Below are positions 35,380 through 45,867 of a stretch of 64,000 nt of DNA, piece after piece. The position numbers were made by a program, and so were the translations under genes. Below the pieces are notes generated by a model. It had not been told where the DNA came from. It saw only the letters and a list, made by a program, of their open reading frames with translations, and ran no database searches. Position 1 is the first letter of the stretch; each line of letters begins with the position of its first letter. Source of the stretch: Microbacterium sp. (GTDB taxonomy: Bacteria; Actinomycetota; Actinomycetes; Actinomycetales; Microbacteriaceae); NCBI GenBank assembly GCA_031277945.1, contig JAITLK010000002.1, positions 558,001 through 622,000 of the forward strand, written 5' to 3'.

Positions 35380-36090
35380 ATGGCCGCACGCAGCACAGCC
35401 CCTGAGAAACGTCAGGGCTTCTTCTCCCAGATCAAGACGCTCTTCACCTTCACCAAGGACGTCTTCCCCTGGCTGCCGTGGGTTCTCATCGGCATCCTTG
35501 TCGTCGGCGCCGCGCTCGGCGTCGTGGTGGGCTTCCTGATCCCGCCGGCGGAGATCTGGAGCATCATTCTCTGGGGCATCACCGGCCTCATGCTCGGCGT
35601 GCTCGGTGCGATGATCACGCTCACCCGCTTCGCCACGCAGGCGATGTATCGCAAGCTCGAGGGCGTCCCGGGCGCCACCGGACATGTGCTCAGCACGGGC
35701 CTCGGCCGCTCGTGGACCGCCAGTGACGAGCCGGTGCAGGTCAACGCGAAGACCCAGGAGGCGGTCTACCGCACCGTCGGCAAGGGTGGCATCGTCCTCG
35801 TCGGCGAAGGCAGCCGTTCCCGTCTCACGCGACTCATCAACGAGGAGCGCAAGAAGGCGGACCGCGTCGCTCACCAGGTGCCGGTTCACGTGCTCTACGT
35901 CGGTCAGGACGAGGAGGGCCTCGCGCTCAAGGACCTCGCGAAGGCGATCAAGGCTCTGCCCAAGTCCACCGACAAGGCCACGCGCGTGGCAGTCATCCAG
36001 CGACTGGCATCCATGCAGACGGGCCTGGCCTCCATGCCGATCCCGAAGGGCATCGATCCCACGAAGGTGCGGGCGCCCCGGCCCCGCTGA
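35380..36090 (+). CDS. DUF4191 family membrane protein
   Basis: A 236-aa protein with two transmembrane helices (about 28-52 and 58-80) joined by a short loop and followed by a cytoplasmic domain. The family blocks are FFSQIKTLFTFTKDVFPWLPW, TRFATQAMYRKLEGVPGATGHVL, SWTASDEPVQVNAKTQEAVYR and the basic-rich VGEGSRSRLTRLINEERKKADRV. Function unknown. It is conserved in actinobacteria immediately before RDD and glnA, as here. The ATG at 35380 matches the family N-terminus, while the longer frame from 35314 lacks similarity. A strong hairpin follows. Confidence 0.85.
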   Translation: MAARSTAPEKRQGFFSQIKTLFTFTKDVFPWLPWVLIGILVVGAALGVVVGFLIPPAEIWSIILWGITGLMLGVLGAMITLTRFATQAMYRKLEGVPGATGHVLSTGLGRSWTASDEPVQVNAKTQEAVYRTVGKGGIVLVGEGSRSRLTRLINEERKKADRVAHQVPVHVLYVGQDEEGLALKDLAKAIKALPKSTDKATRVAVIQRLASMQTGLASMPIPKGIDPTKVRAPRPR

Positions 36091-36102
36091 TCGCACAGAC
36101 AT

Positions 36103-36136
36103 GAGGAGGCCCGCACCAGATGGTGCGGGCCTCCTC
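36103..36136. terminator. Bidirectional stem-loop terminator between DUF4191 and RDD genes
   Basis: A perfect 16-bp stem (gaggaggcccgcacca, 36103-36118, with 36121-36136) lies between the convergent stops at 36090 and 36150. The loop is only two bases (GA), so one or two stem pairs probably open. Confidence 0.85.
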
Positions 36137-36149
36137 GTCTGTCTGGGAC

Positions 36150-36593
36150 TCAGCGCGTGCTGATGAGGATCGTCCCGGCTGCCTTGTCATGCAGGCCGCG
36201 CTGATCCGCGTCCCAGATGACCGCGGGGATCACCAGGACCAGGAGGATCGTGCGGACGATCGGGCGCCACAGACCCGTCCAGGCGCCGTCGGCGCGGATC
36301 AGGCGCATGCCCATGACCCGGTGGCCAGGACTGCCGCCGAGGGTGGGGATGAAGAGGATCTGAACGACAGCGAAGATCGCCATGACGATCGACGGATTGA
36401 AGTCGAGGAAGGGAATCGGCTCAACCCCGGCACCCCGATCGAGCGGGGGGAAGAACGCGATCGTGATCATCACGGCACAGACGTAGTCGATCAGCAGCGC
36501 TACGAGCCGGCGCCCGGCGCGAGCGATACTGCCCGGCCCCTGCTGCGGCATTCCGAGACGTTCGCCGGGATAGGTCTGGGGGGATGCACTCAC
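36150..36593 (-). CDS. RDD family membrane protein
   Basis: A 147-aa protein with the RDD pattern: [20 protein letters not shown] opens the first transmembrane helix with Arg and Asp, the second helix is about 66-85, and [18 protein letters not shown] precedes the third (about 108-128). The short C-terminus [17 protein letters not shown] is also typical. The role is unknown; some RDD proteins have been linked to ion exchange. It is conserved next to glnA and DUF4191 in actinobacteria. It is divergent from glnA with 127 bp between starts, a region that holds the GlnR-type site. Confidence 0.87.
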   Translation of the reverse strand: MSASPQTYPGERLGMPQQGPGSIARAGRRLVALLIDYVCAVMITIAFFPPLDRGAGVEPIPFLDFNPSIVMAIFAVVQILFIPTLGGSPGHRVMGMRLIRADGAWTGLWRPIVRTILLVLVIPAVIWDADQRGLHDKAAGTILISTR

Positions 36594-36616
36594 ATCTCCA
36601 GTCTATGAAGCGCTCT

Positions 36617-36632
36617 GTAACAAGCCGGAAAC
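36617..36632 (+). promoter_or_regulatory. GlnR-type box upstream of glnA
   Basis: GTAAC, six bases, then GAAAC match the a-site/b-site pair of the actinobacterial GlnR consensus (GTnAC-n6-GAAAC) exactly. A weaker GATAC follows six bases later at 36639-36643. The box begins 104 bp upstream of the glnA start. GlnR is known to control glnA by nitrogen status in Streptomyces and Mycobacterium. Binding here is inferred. Confidence 0.65.
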
Positions 36633-36720
36633 ATCCGGGATACGCGTGAGCAATCCCGTACCGCTAACTTCATCCTCAGCTCCCCTCTCAGGGCCGCTCG
36701 AAAAAGAATCTGGAGTGCGC

Positions 36721-38145
36721 ATGTTCCGCGAACCATCCGAGGTACTGGCTTACATCAAGGAGAACGACGTCAAGTTCCTTGACATCCGCTTCACCGATCT
36801 CCCCGGCGTGCAGCAGCACTTCAACATTCCCGCTGCCACCGTGGACGAGGACTTCTTCGCCAACGGACAGCTCTTCGACGGCTCCTCGATCCGTGGTTTC
36901 GCGTCGATCCACGAGTCGGACATGCAGCTGATCCCCGATGTGACGACGGCGTACATCGACCCGTTCCGCGAGGCGAGCACGCTGGTCATGGTGTTCGACA
37001 TCTACAACCCGCGCACCGGGGAGATCTACAGCAAGGACCCGCGTCAGGTCGCCAAGAAGGCGGAGAAGTACCTCTCCTCCACCGGCATCGCGGACACCGC
37101 GTTCTTCGCCCCCGAGGCGGAGTTCTACATCTTCGATGACGTGCGCTACTCCGTCACCGCGGGTGAGAGCTTCTACAAGGTGGACTCCGAGGAGGCCGCG
37201 TGGAACAGCGGTCGCAAGGAGGAGGGTGGAAACCTCGGCAACAAGACGCCCTTCAAGGGTGGCTACTTCCCGGTGGCCCCGGTCGACAAGACGGCTGATC
37301 TCCGCGACGACATGACACTGCGCCTCATCGACGCCGGCTTCGAGCTGGAGCGTTCGCACCACGAGGTGGGCACGGCCGGTCAGCAGGAGATCAACTACCG
37401 CTTCGACACGATGGTGTCCGCGGCGGATGACATCCTGAAGTTCAAGTACATCGTCAAGAACACCGCCGAGGAGTGGGGCAAGACGGTCACGTTCATGCCG
37501 AAGCCGCTGTTCGGCGACAACGGCTCGGGTATGCACACCCACCAGTCCCTGTGGCTCGACGGCAAGCCCCTCTTCTTCGATGAGAAGGGCTACGGGCAGC
37601 TCAGCGACATCGCCCGCTGGTACATCGGTGGCTTGCTGAAGCACGCCAACGCCGTCCTCGCGTTCACCAACCCGTCGCTGAACTCGTACCACCGCCTGGT
37701 GAAGGGCTACGAGGCCCCGGTCAACCTGGCGTACTCCGCCGGCAACCGCTCCGCCGCCATTCGCATCCCGCTCACGGGTTCGAACCCGAAGGCCAAGCGC
37801 ATCGAGTTCCGCGTCCCGGATGCATCGGGCAACCCCTATCTCGCGTTTGCCGCTCAGCTCATGGCCGGCATCGACGGCATCAAGAACCGCATCGAGCCGC
37901 TCGAGCCGATCGACAAGGACCTGTACGAGCTTCCCCCGGAGGAGGCCGCCAACATCCCGCAGGTGCCGAACTCCCTGCTGGACTCGCTCGAGGCCCTCCG
38001 CGAGGACCACGACTTCCTTCTCGAGGGCGGCGTGTTCACGCAGGAGCTGATCGACACCTGGATCAACTACAAGATCGAGAACGAGATCAAGCCGATCGCC
38101 GCTCGTCCGCACCCGTACGAGTTCGAACTGTATTACGGGGTCTGA
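36721..38145 (+). CDS. glnA: Glutamine synthetase type I (beta subtype, adenylylatable)
   Basis: Dodecameric enzyme that makes glutamine from glutamate, ammonium and ATP, the main ammonium-assimilating step. The 474-aa chain has the beta-grasp segment [14 protein letters not shown], the Asp50-type latch DGSSIRGF, metal ligands in [10 protein letters not shown] and [24 protein letters not shown] and NRSAAIRIP. The adenylylation loop DLYELPPEE carries Tyr402, the residue modified by GlnE, whose gene is in this window. The ATG at 36721 has GGAG upstream and matches the family N-terminus MFREPSEV. A GlnR-type box precedes it. Both transcriptional and covalent control are therefore expected. Confidence 0.96.
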   Translation: MFREPSEVLAYIKENDVKFLDIRFTDLPGVQQHFNIPAATVDEDFFANGQLFDGSSIRGFASIHESDMQLIPDVTTAYIDPFREASTLVMVFDIYNPRTGEIYSKDPRQVAKKAEKYLSSTGIADTAFFAPEAEFYIFDDVRYSVTAGESFYKVDSEEAAWNSGRKEEGGNLGNKTPFKGGYFPVAPVDKTADLRDDMTLRLIDAGFELERSHHEVGTAGQQEINYRFDTMVSAADDILKFKYIVKNTAEEWGKTVTFMPKPLFGDNGSGMHTHQSLWLDGKPLFFDEKGYGQLSDIARWYIGGLLKHANAVLAFTNPSLNSYHRLVKGYEAPVNLAYSAGNRSAAIRIPLTGSNPKAKRIEFRVPDASGNPYLAFAAQLMAGIDGIKNRIEPLEPIDKDLYELPPEEAANIPQVPNSLLDSLEALREDHDFLLEGGVFTQELIDTWINYKIENEIKPIAARPHPYEFELYYGV

Positions 38146-38195
38146 TCCGGGCAGGTCAGTCGGACGTTCCCAGAGTCTGCAGAATCTGTGAGTGG

Positions 38196-38231
38196 CTGAG
38201 GTCCAGGTGCGCGATGCGACCTGGACCTCAG
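38196..38231 (+). terminator. Stem-loop terminator of glnA
   Basis: A perfect 13-bp stem (ctgaggtccaggt, 38196-38208, with 38219-38231) with a 10-base loop starts about 50 bases after the glnA stop and before the CmtR-like gene. Confidence 0.7.
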
Positions 38232-38265
38232 TCGTGGTCTGAGTGAAATAGGTCAGCTCCTGCTG

Positions 38266-38285
38266 TATAGTCAGTTTATGCTGAC
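38266..38285 (+). promoter_or_regulatory. Leaderless promoter and operator of the CmtR-like operon
   Basis: A good -10 hexamer TATAGT (38266-38271) lies six bases before the ATG at 38278, so the transcript would begin at or next to the start codon. The inverted repeat GTCAG (38270-38274) / CTGAC (38281-38285) brackets the start codon and overlaps the -10, a suitable place for repressor binding. No ribosome-binding site is present. Confidence 0.55.
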
Positions 38286-38637
38286 CATTGCGCCTCGTGT
38301 AGATGTCATGAACCGGCTGGGACGCGCCCTGGCGGACCCGACGCGTTCGCGCATCCTGCTCGCCCTGTTGGAGGGACCTGGGTATCCGGCGCGGCTTGCG
38401 CGGGATTTGGAACTGACGCGCACGAACGTGTCGAACCATCTGGCGTGCCTGCGCGGATGCGGGATCGTCGTCGCCGAGCCGGAGGGCAGGCAGACTCGAT
38501 ACGAGATCGCCGATCCACACCTCGCCGCTGCGCTGACGACGCTGGTCGACGTGACTCTCGCGGTCGATGAGAACACCCCCTGTATCGATCCGGCATGCCA
38601 GGTGGCCGGGTGCTGCGACCCGGAGCTGCTCACATGA
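38278..38637 (+). CDS. cmtR: ArsR/SmtB-family metal sensor, CmtR-like
   Basis: A 119-aa winged-helix repressor that should leave DNA on binding Cd(II) or Pb(II). It closely resembles mycobacterial CmtR. LGRALADPTRSRILLALLEG and the recognition helix TRTNVSNHLACLRGCGIV carry Cys57 and Cys61, and Cys102 lies in the C-terminal tail, exactly the three ligand positions of CmtR. The tail here has three further cysteines (Cys107, Cys112, Cys113), which could alter metal choice. The gene overlaps the efflux gene by four bases (ATGA), and its promoter appears leaderless. Confidence 0.88.
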   Translation: MLTIAPRVDVMNRLGRALADPTRSRILLALLEGPGYPARLARDLELTRTNVSNHLACLRGCGIVVAEPEGRQTRYEIADPHLAAALTTLVDVTLAVDENTPCIDPACQVAGCCDPELLT

Positions 38638-39278
38638 CGGTAACGGCGCCGAACCCGACCCGGGTCGGAGTGCTGCGGCGACGAATCCGCGTCGTCGTGA
38701 TGATCACGATCATCTGGAACATCCTTGAAGCGATTGTGGCTCTTGCAGCAGGTGGCGCCGCATCCTCGGCGGCGCTCATCGGGTTCGGGCTGGATTCCAT
38801 TGTGGAAGTCCTCTCAGCCGCCGCGATCGCGTGGCAGTTCGCCGTCCCTGACCCGGAGAAGCGAGAGAAGGCCGCTCTCCGGGTCATCGCCATATCGTTC
38901 TTCGCGCTCGCCGCATACGTCACGGTCGACGCAGCCCTGTCCCTGATGGGCGTTCGTGAGGCCGAGCACTCCCCTGTCGGGATCGTGATCGCGGCTCTGA
39001 GCCTGGTCGTGATGCCTTTCCTGTCCTGGTTCGAGCGTCGCACAGGGCGCGAACTAGGCTCTGCATCAGCAATTGCCGACTCCAAGCAAACCCTCATCTG
39101 CACCTATCTGTCCGCCGCATTACTCATCGGTCTTGTGCTCAACAGCCTGTTCGGATGGGCATGGGCCGATTCCGTCGCCGCACTCGTCATCGCTGTATTT
39201 GCCATCCGTGAGGGCGTCGAGGCCTGGCGCGGCGACGCGTGCTGCGCAACGCCCGTCACGGCTCTCACCGGGGAATGA
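38634..39278 (+). CDS. Cation diffusion facilitator-like efflux protein
   Basis: A 214-aa membrane protein with about six hydrophobic helices (roughly 19-40, 45-65, 83-105, 115-130, 155-175 and 180-198). Typical CDF blocks are LIGFGLDSIVEVLSA, with the metal-site Asp, and ADSKQTLICTYLSAALLIGLVLN with WADSVAALVIAVFAIREGVEAW. It lacks the large cytoplasmic C-terminal domain of classic CDF exporters, ending in a short tail with GDACCAT, a possible metal-binding Cys pair. Co-translation with the CmtR-like sensor argues for export of Cd, Pb or a similar ion. No RBS is needed because its ATG overlaps the upstream stop. Confidence 0.82.
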   Translation: MTVTAPNPTRVGVLRRRIRVVVMITIIWNILEAIVALAAGGAASSAALIGFGLDSIVEVLSAAAIAWQFAVPDPEKREKAALRVIAISFFALAAYVTVDAALSLMGVREAEHSPVGIVIAALSLVVMPFLSWFERRTGRELGSASAIADSKQTLICTYLSAALLIGLVLNSLFGWAWADSVAALVIAVFAIREGVEAWRGDACCATPVTALTGE

Positions 39279-39850
39279 GAGGCAGCACACTGCGGCGACG
39301 ACTGCTGCGCCTCACGCTGATCCCCACGCGATCGTAAGAATGAGAACTCGCATTGAGCTGTCGCCTCGACCCCTGCTGGTGCTGCACCCAGAGGCGGCGC
39401 TGCATCATCCTCCGACCCACCACCTCGAACGGAATCGGGCGCTACCGGCGCGGTGATTCAACGGTCGATGCATGGGTGGAAAACAGCGCACACCAGGCAA
39501 ATTCGCGTTCTCGGCCTCATAAGATGAGAGAGTCCGAAACCTGATCCGGGGGGATCACAGGGGGGTGCTGCTTCGGGGGAAGCGCACCAGGGTGTATCGG
39601 AACACCTGACGGACGATGGCGTGTGCGCCGAGCCCTCCACCTCTTCTCAGGCGCACACGCCCTCTCCCCGACGCCGAGCCGCTCCCCTGCTCGGCGTTTG
39701 CGCTGTCCGACAGACATCGATTCGGTCCCCGCCGCGTGCTGACATCGCACACGTCGCGCATATGTCTCGGGCGGGCAAGCCGCGTCGGCACGTCCGGTGG
39801 GTGAAGAAGAGGCGCACGCAGCTCTCGCCGCGTGCGCCTCCTACTCCACA
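39279..39850. other. 572-bp intergenic region, no gene recognised
   Basis: No convincing coding sequence is seen between the efflux gene and the LPxTG operon. The stretch contains two small inverted repeats, CTCAT-aag-ATGAG (39516-39528), which overlaps a possible -10 TAAGAT, and TGATCC-gggg-GGATCA (39542-39557). The minus-strand terminator hairpin lies near its right end. Small ORFs here lack a ribosome-binding site and recognisable similarity. Confidence 0.5.
39809..39840 (-). terminator. Stem-loop terminator of the LPxTG operon
   Basis: A perfect 11-bp stem (gaggcgcacgc, 39809-39819, with 39830-39840) with a 10-base loop lies 10 bases after the stop of the large surface protein. TTCTTC follows on the minus strand. 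Confidence 0.75.
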
Positions 39851-42800
39851 TCAGATCCGTGTACGTCGCCTTGCCAGCAGGACCATCATCCCGAGCAAGA
39901 GCACCCCGATGCCGAAGCCACCGAGCGCGACTGACGCGCTCAAGTCATGGCCAGTCTGCGGAAGCGCCGAAGCTGTCGGCTCCGGCGTCACGGTCGGTTC
40001 CGGCGTCACGGTCGGTTCCGGCGTCACGGTCGGTTCCGGCGTCACGGTCGGTTCCGGCGTCACGGTCGGCTCCGGCGTCACGGTCGGCTCCGGCGTCACG
40101 GTCGGTTCCGGCGTCACGGTCGGCTCCGGCGTCACGGTCGGCTCCGGCGTCACGGTCGGCTCCGGCGTCACGGTCGGCTCCGGCGTCACGGTCGGCTCCG
40201 GGGTCACCGTCGGCTCCGGCGTCACGGTCGGCTCCGGCGTCACCGTCGGCTCCGGCGTCACGGTCGGCTCCGGTCCGGCACACACGCGTGTCGTGGTGCT
40301 GCTGTCGACGCCAGTGTCCACGCGCGCCGTGTTGTTCACCACCACGCACGAACCGAGCCCCACGGGGACATCAAGCGTGTAGCTCTCCGTGAACTCAGCA
40401 CCCTCAGCCCAGGTGTACGGACCGAATGCCCGATCGCTGATCGCGACCGTGTCCGCCGTGGCGGCGTCGGTCACCGTCGCGGTACGACCCACCTCGGTGA
40501 CGCTGTACGCGACATCACCCGAACCCGACTCCGACACCGATCCGGATGTCACCGTCGCCGTCACCGTGCGGTCGAGGTCAGAGCCGGGAGATCCCTCACA
40601 GGAGTAGTCGAGCGCCAGCTCCTCCCCCGCAGCGATGACTCGGTCAGCACCCTCCGCCACCGTGCAGGTGAGACCGACGCCGTCGGTCGCTGCCGTCACG
40701 GTCACGGTGCGTGTCACCGCGTCGGCCGGGTTCAGTACGCGAATGGTTCCACCCAGGTGGGCGTCGGCATCGGTCACTGTGGTGGCCGTCGTCTCGACCT
40801 CGTACTCGATTCGCGCAACACCGGAGGCGGGATCCGGACGAATCGGAGCCGGTGTGGTGACGTGCTTGGCGATGTCCCAGGCGAATGTCCGCGTGAGCGA
40901 GGCCTGCGCGTCGACGACGAGCTGCATTCGCACCGGAATCACCCCGGCATCGAGGGCTCCAATGTCCTGGCTCCGGGCGAGGGCCACCGTTGCCACGGCA
41001 CCGGTGGCGGGGTCGGCGTCCGAGTCGATGGCGGAGTCGTCGCCCACCAGCGGATCCGTGATGCGGTACCCCCGCGTCGCGAGATCATCCCGGTCGAAGA
41101 CCACCTGATAGTCAGCGCTGTGCAATTGATCGAAGAGGTAGCGACCGTCCGGTCCGGTGACTGCGGTGCGGAACGCTGCGGTGTCGCCGTCGCGGTAGAG
41201 CTTCACCTGCACTCCCGCGAGGATCGCTTCGTCCGCCTGCCTGACGCCGTCTGCGTTCGCATCGATCCACGCGAGACCGGCGATGGAACTGGCGACCACC
41301 CGAACCGGGTCGGCTGTGCGCACACCCAGCGGAATCGTCTGATCGCGCTGAGGGTCATAGACCAGCCCGGATGCGTCGTTGTGGTACTCGTCCCCCTTCA
41401 GTTGTCCCGACACAGCGAACCGGAGGTCGATGGCGCCGTATCCCTGAGTGCTCGCCTCGATGTTCGGAACGATCACCCGCACCGCTGTCGCGCCCGCGGG
41501 CCAGGATGTGGGGTCCGCCGGGTTCACCGTCGTCCAGGTCACACCGCTGGCCGGCGCCGCCCCCACTGTGGCGGGCGGGGCGGTGGTCAGCTGAACCCGC
41601 GTTCCCGGTTGCAGCGCCGAGCCGATGCGATCAAGCGCCACGAGTTGCGCCGAGCCGTGGAATGCGGAGCCGCGACCATCGGAGTCGTAGGGGAAGACAT
41701 CGACGAACGTGCCCTGCCCCAGGTCGTAGTTGTTGTAGTTGACCCACTGCACCCGCCACGCGGCCGGTTCGTCCTCGACCTCGATCTCGGGGTCCGAGAT
41801 CAGCTGCTTCGAGAAGAACGCGGCTTCCGGGGTCGTGGCGACCACGGTTGCGGTGTCCGAGTGCCTCTTCGGGAACACTCCGGCGGCCACCTCCGGGTCA
41901 GACCCGGTGGCCGTCACCGAGGCGGTGTTCGTCACCGTCGCACGATACGGGTCTCCCGGCGGTGGCAGGAGGACCCCCATCGTCGCCGTGTAGGTGATCG
42001 GTGGCAGAACAGCGTCGCTCGTGATCGCCGATGCGGGCGTGAAGTCCAGCGTGATGCCGTGCACGTCGTCGGTCGTGTACGGAACGGCGTCCGGGCCGTA
42101 GTCGGCGGGTGTCTGCGTCACGATCCAGAACGGATCCAGAGAGGCGAGGTCCACACCCACGACGCCGATGTCGAGTCGGTCCACGACATGGAGGTCGGGG
42201 ACGCCTCCCGGAAGGAAGGTACCCGCAGGAGTGGTGACCGTGGGCTGGATGACGTAGTCGATCTTCCCCTCGGGCATCACCTGGGACTGCTGCGCATCCT
42301 TGGCGATCCGCAGCACGTTGCCGATCACGGTGGCTGCGACGTCGTAGGTCGTCGTCTTCGCCAGTTCCGTTGCCTGCCAGATGGTGTGGGTGGGCAGGAC
42401 ATCGCCGACCTGTCCGACGACGAGCATCGGGATCTGGGAGAACATCAGCTTGGACTGCGGGAAGTTCGCATTGAAGTTCTCGCCCGTGAACACTCCGGGA
42501 CGGAGGAACCGCGCGCCGCTGATGAGCGCGGGATCGAGCGTGGTGCAGTCCGCCCAGGTCATCGTCGCGGTGGACGCCGCGTTCGTCCCGTCGTAGTCCG
42601 TGGTGCACATGAGCGAGTACGTCGACGGATCGAGGGCACGCGATGCGGGCGCCGAACTCGCCGGGCGCATCGCGCCCAGCACGGCACCGTCCAGGTGAGC
42701 CGTATCGATGCGCTGCACCGACGGATCCCACAGGTGCACGCTGGTCAGGTCAGTGAGGGTCGGCGCTGACGGAGAGAGAGCCGCTTCACTCGTGAAGGAG

Positions 42801-44109
42801 CCGCCGACGCCGATGAACCCGGCCGACGTCCCGGTGCCGCTGGAGAGCAGCGCCCAGTCGTTCTGGGATGCCGACGCCACGATGGGGTGGCCCGTGCTGT
42901 TTTCGGGGTAGGCCGAATCCAGCGAAGCGGTCGATGTCTTGGGGGTGAAGTACGCCGACCCCCAGTTCGAGTCGTACACCACGCTCTGGCACGCCAGGTG
43001 AACCGCCGCCGTGTTGTTGTTCGGATCCGAGTCCGCGATCGGGCGGCCCTGGTTGTCCTGCCAGCCCGCGGTCGGAGCGACGGTCGCGCGCAGATCCGCG
43101 CTGCAGCCGTACGAATCGGTCAGCACCTGCTGCGGAGTGTAGGAGTAGATCACGAGCTTGTTGCCGTTGTCCGCGAGCATCGCATCGCAAGCCGGGCTCT
43201 TCTTCATCGTGATCGTGACCGTCTGCGCGGAGGACGACGGGTAGTACTGGTTGTTGTTCGTGGCCGACGGCGATACGTACACCCAGCACCCAGCCCCCTG
43301 CACGTTCGGCGTGCCGGAACCCGTTCGCGGCATCTGGAACTGAGATCGAGGTCCGTTGTATGCCACCGTGAACGTGATGTTGCCCTGCGGATCGGCATAG
43401 CCGGTCTTGGCGATCGTGTCCGGACGCAGAGCGACATCCCAGCGCTGGGCGAGTGCCGGTCCGGCGCCCCCCGTGCCGCCCCACTCAGTCGCGCCACCGG
43501 CGAACCACCAGGCAGGTTCCTGCGTCGGCTGCCCGACCGCCTGGATGGAGATGTCCGCGCTCGCGACAGAACGGACGGTGATCGGGGCGACGTCGTAGGT
43601 GTGGGTCCCTGCGGAGTCCGTCACCTGAAGGCTGGGCGCCCAGGTGCTGCCGTCCACGCATCCTTCGCCCGCCTTGACTTTGAAGGACACCCGGACGGTG
43701 CCGCTCGGCGCCTGTGACCACGTGACCTGGATGGTGTCGGCGTCGGGGTGGGAGACGGCTCCCGTCGACTGACCTCCGTCCAGATTCCAGGTGAGGGAGC
43801 TGTCCAGTGACGTATCCCATACCCAGCAGGGCGGCTTGGTGAGAGTCATGGTCGACTCCCCCACCGCATCCGTCGTGGTGGCCTGGATACGCAGCTCGAC
43901 GAGGTCGCGCACCGCCACGATGTCGTTGTCGTTCGAGGAGTCGACAGGATTGTTCGTGAACGAGAATCCGTCGGCGACGTTGTCGAACTGCACGGACTGA
44001 AACGCGCCGGTCGGCGCAGCAACGGCCGCCGTGGGCACGAGCAGGGCGATCAGCAGGCTCGCTGCTGCGGCCAGCACCGCGATGACGGTGCTGGCCTTGC
44101 GGCGCTCAC

Positions 44110-44113
<4 letters not shown>
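39851..44113 (-). CDS. Large LPxTG cell-wall-anchored surface protein with SdrD B-like domain and (TPEPTV)n stalk
   Basis: A 1420-aa secreted protein. An Arg/Lys-led signal peptide of about 32 residues ends at AVAA. Long beta-rich regions similar to DUF11/isopeptide-type surface domains follow, then an SdrD B-type domain ([34 protein letters not shown] and so on, about 938-1050) with its Asp-rich calcium-type loop. Next are another beta region, a stalk of about 17 hexapeptides TPEPTV (about 1280-1380) and the sorting signal LPQTG (about 1384) with a hydrophobic helix and RRRTR. It is anchored by a sortase, which is not in the window. It starts at GTG overlapping the stop of the smaller LPxTG gene. 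An adhesin or surface-layer role is inferred. Confidence 0.88.
39976..40272 (-). repeat. Tandem 18-bp repeats coding for TPEPTV
   Basis: About 16.5 tandem copies of an 18-bp unit (ggctccggcgtcacggtc on the plus strand) differ mainly by single silent changes (ggctcc/ggttcc, gtcacg/gtcacc). Each unit encodes one TPEPTV hexapeptide, so gain or loss of copies keeps the frame and changes only stalk length. Confidence 0.95.
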
Positions 44114-45474
<1,361 letters not shown>

Positions 45475-45867
45475 TTTTCTCCCCCCAAGGAGTTCGCGTT
45501 CGTAAGTCGGGACGAACGACCGTTCCGCTCAGGCGTCGGGTCGGCCTGAGCGAGACATCGATCTGCCACCCCTGACACATCGATTCCGGTGAAACGTACC
45601 GCGCGACCGCACCAGGTTTCAACCCCCGGCACAACCGAGGGCGGACATCCGGCGCAGATTCCACCCGATATTCAACCGCCCCGTCCTGTTCACTGTCCTC
45701 CGGCGCTGCGCGGCATGACACGGGCACGGCACGAAGCGGAACGGTCACGATGTGCAAGGACCGATCATCGGCCCGCATAGACTGACCTCCACTTGGGAGA
45801 CGGACCCGACTCGTCTCACACTTTTTCCTTCGCGTCACCCGACGGCGCGGGGACGCAGGAGGTAACG
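45475..45867. other. 393-bp divergent regulatory region between surface operon and LuxR gene
   Basis: No coding sequence is seen. Promoters for both divergent units must lie here. The octamer ACATCGAT occurs twice in direct orientation at 45555-45562 and 45577-45584, 22 bp apart (about two helical turns). TAGACT at 45778-45783 is a possible -10 for the LuxR gene. Operator function is inferred. Confidence 0.5.

Noticed and set aside
36688-38520. 610-aa open frame on the minus strand opposite glnA
   Set aside because: It is the antisense shadow of glnA, kept open by GC-rich codons. It has no known domain and a Val/Arg/Leu/His composition typical of shadows.
39976-40272. Regular repeats that could suggest a CRISPR array
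   Set aside because: The units are contiguous 18-bp copies without spacers and lie in frame inside a coding stalk.
39947-42769. 940-aa plus-strand frame rich in Arg/His repeats
   Set aside because: It is the antisense of the LPxTG protein and its repeat tract. No ribosome-binding site or signal peptide.
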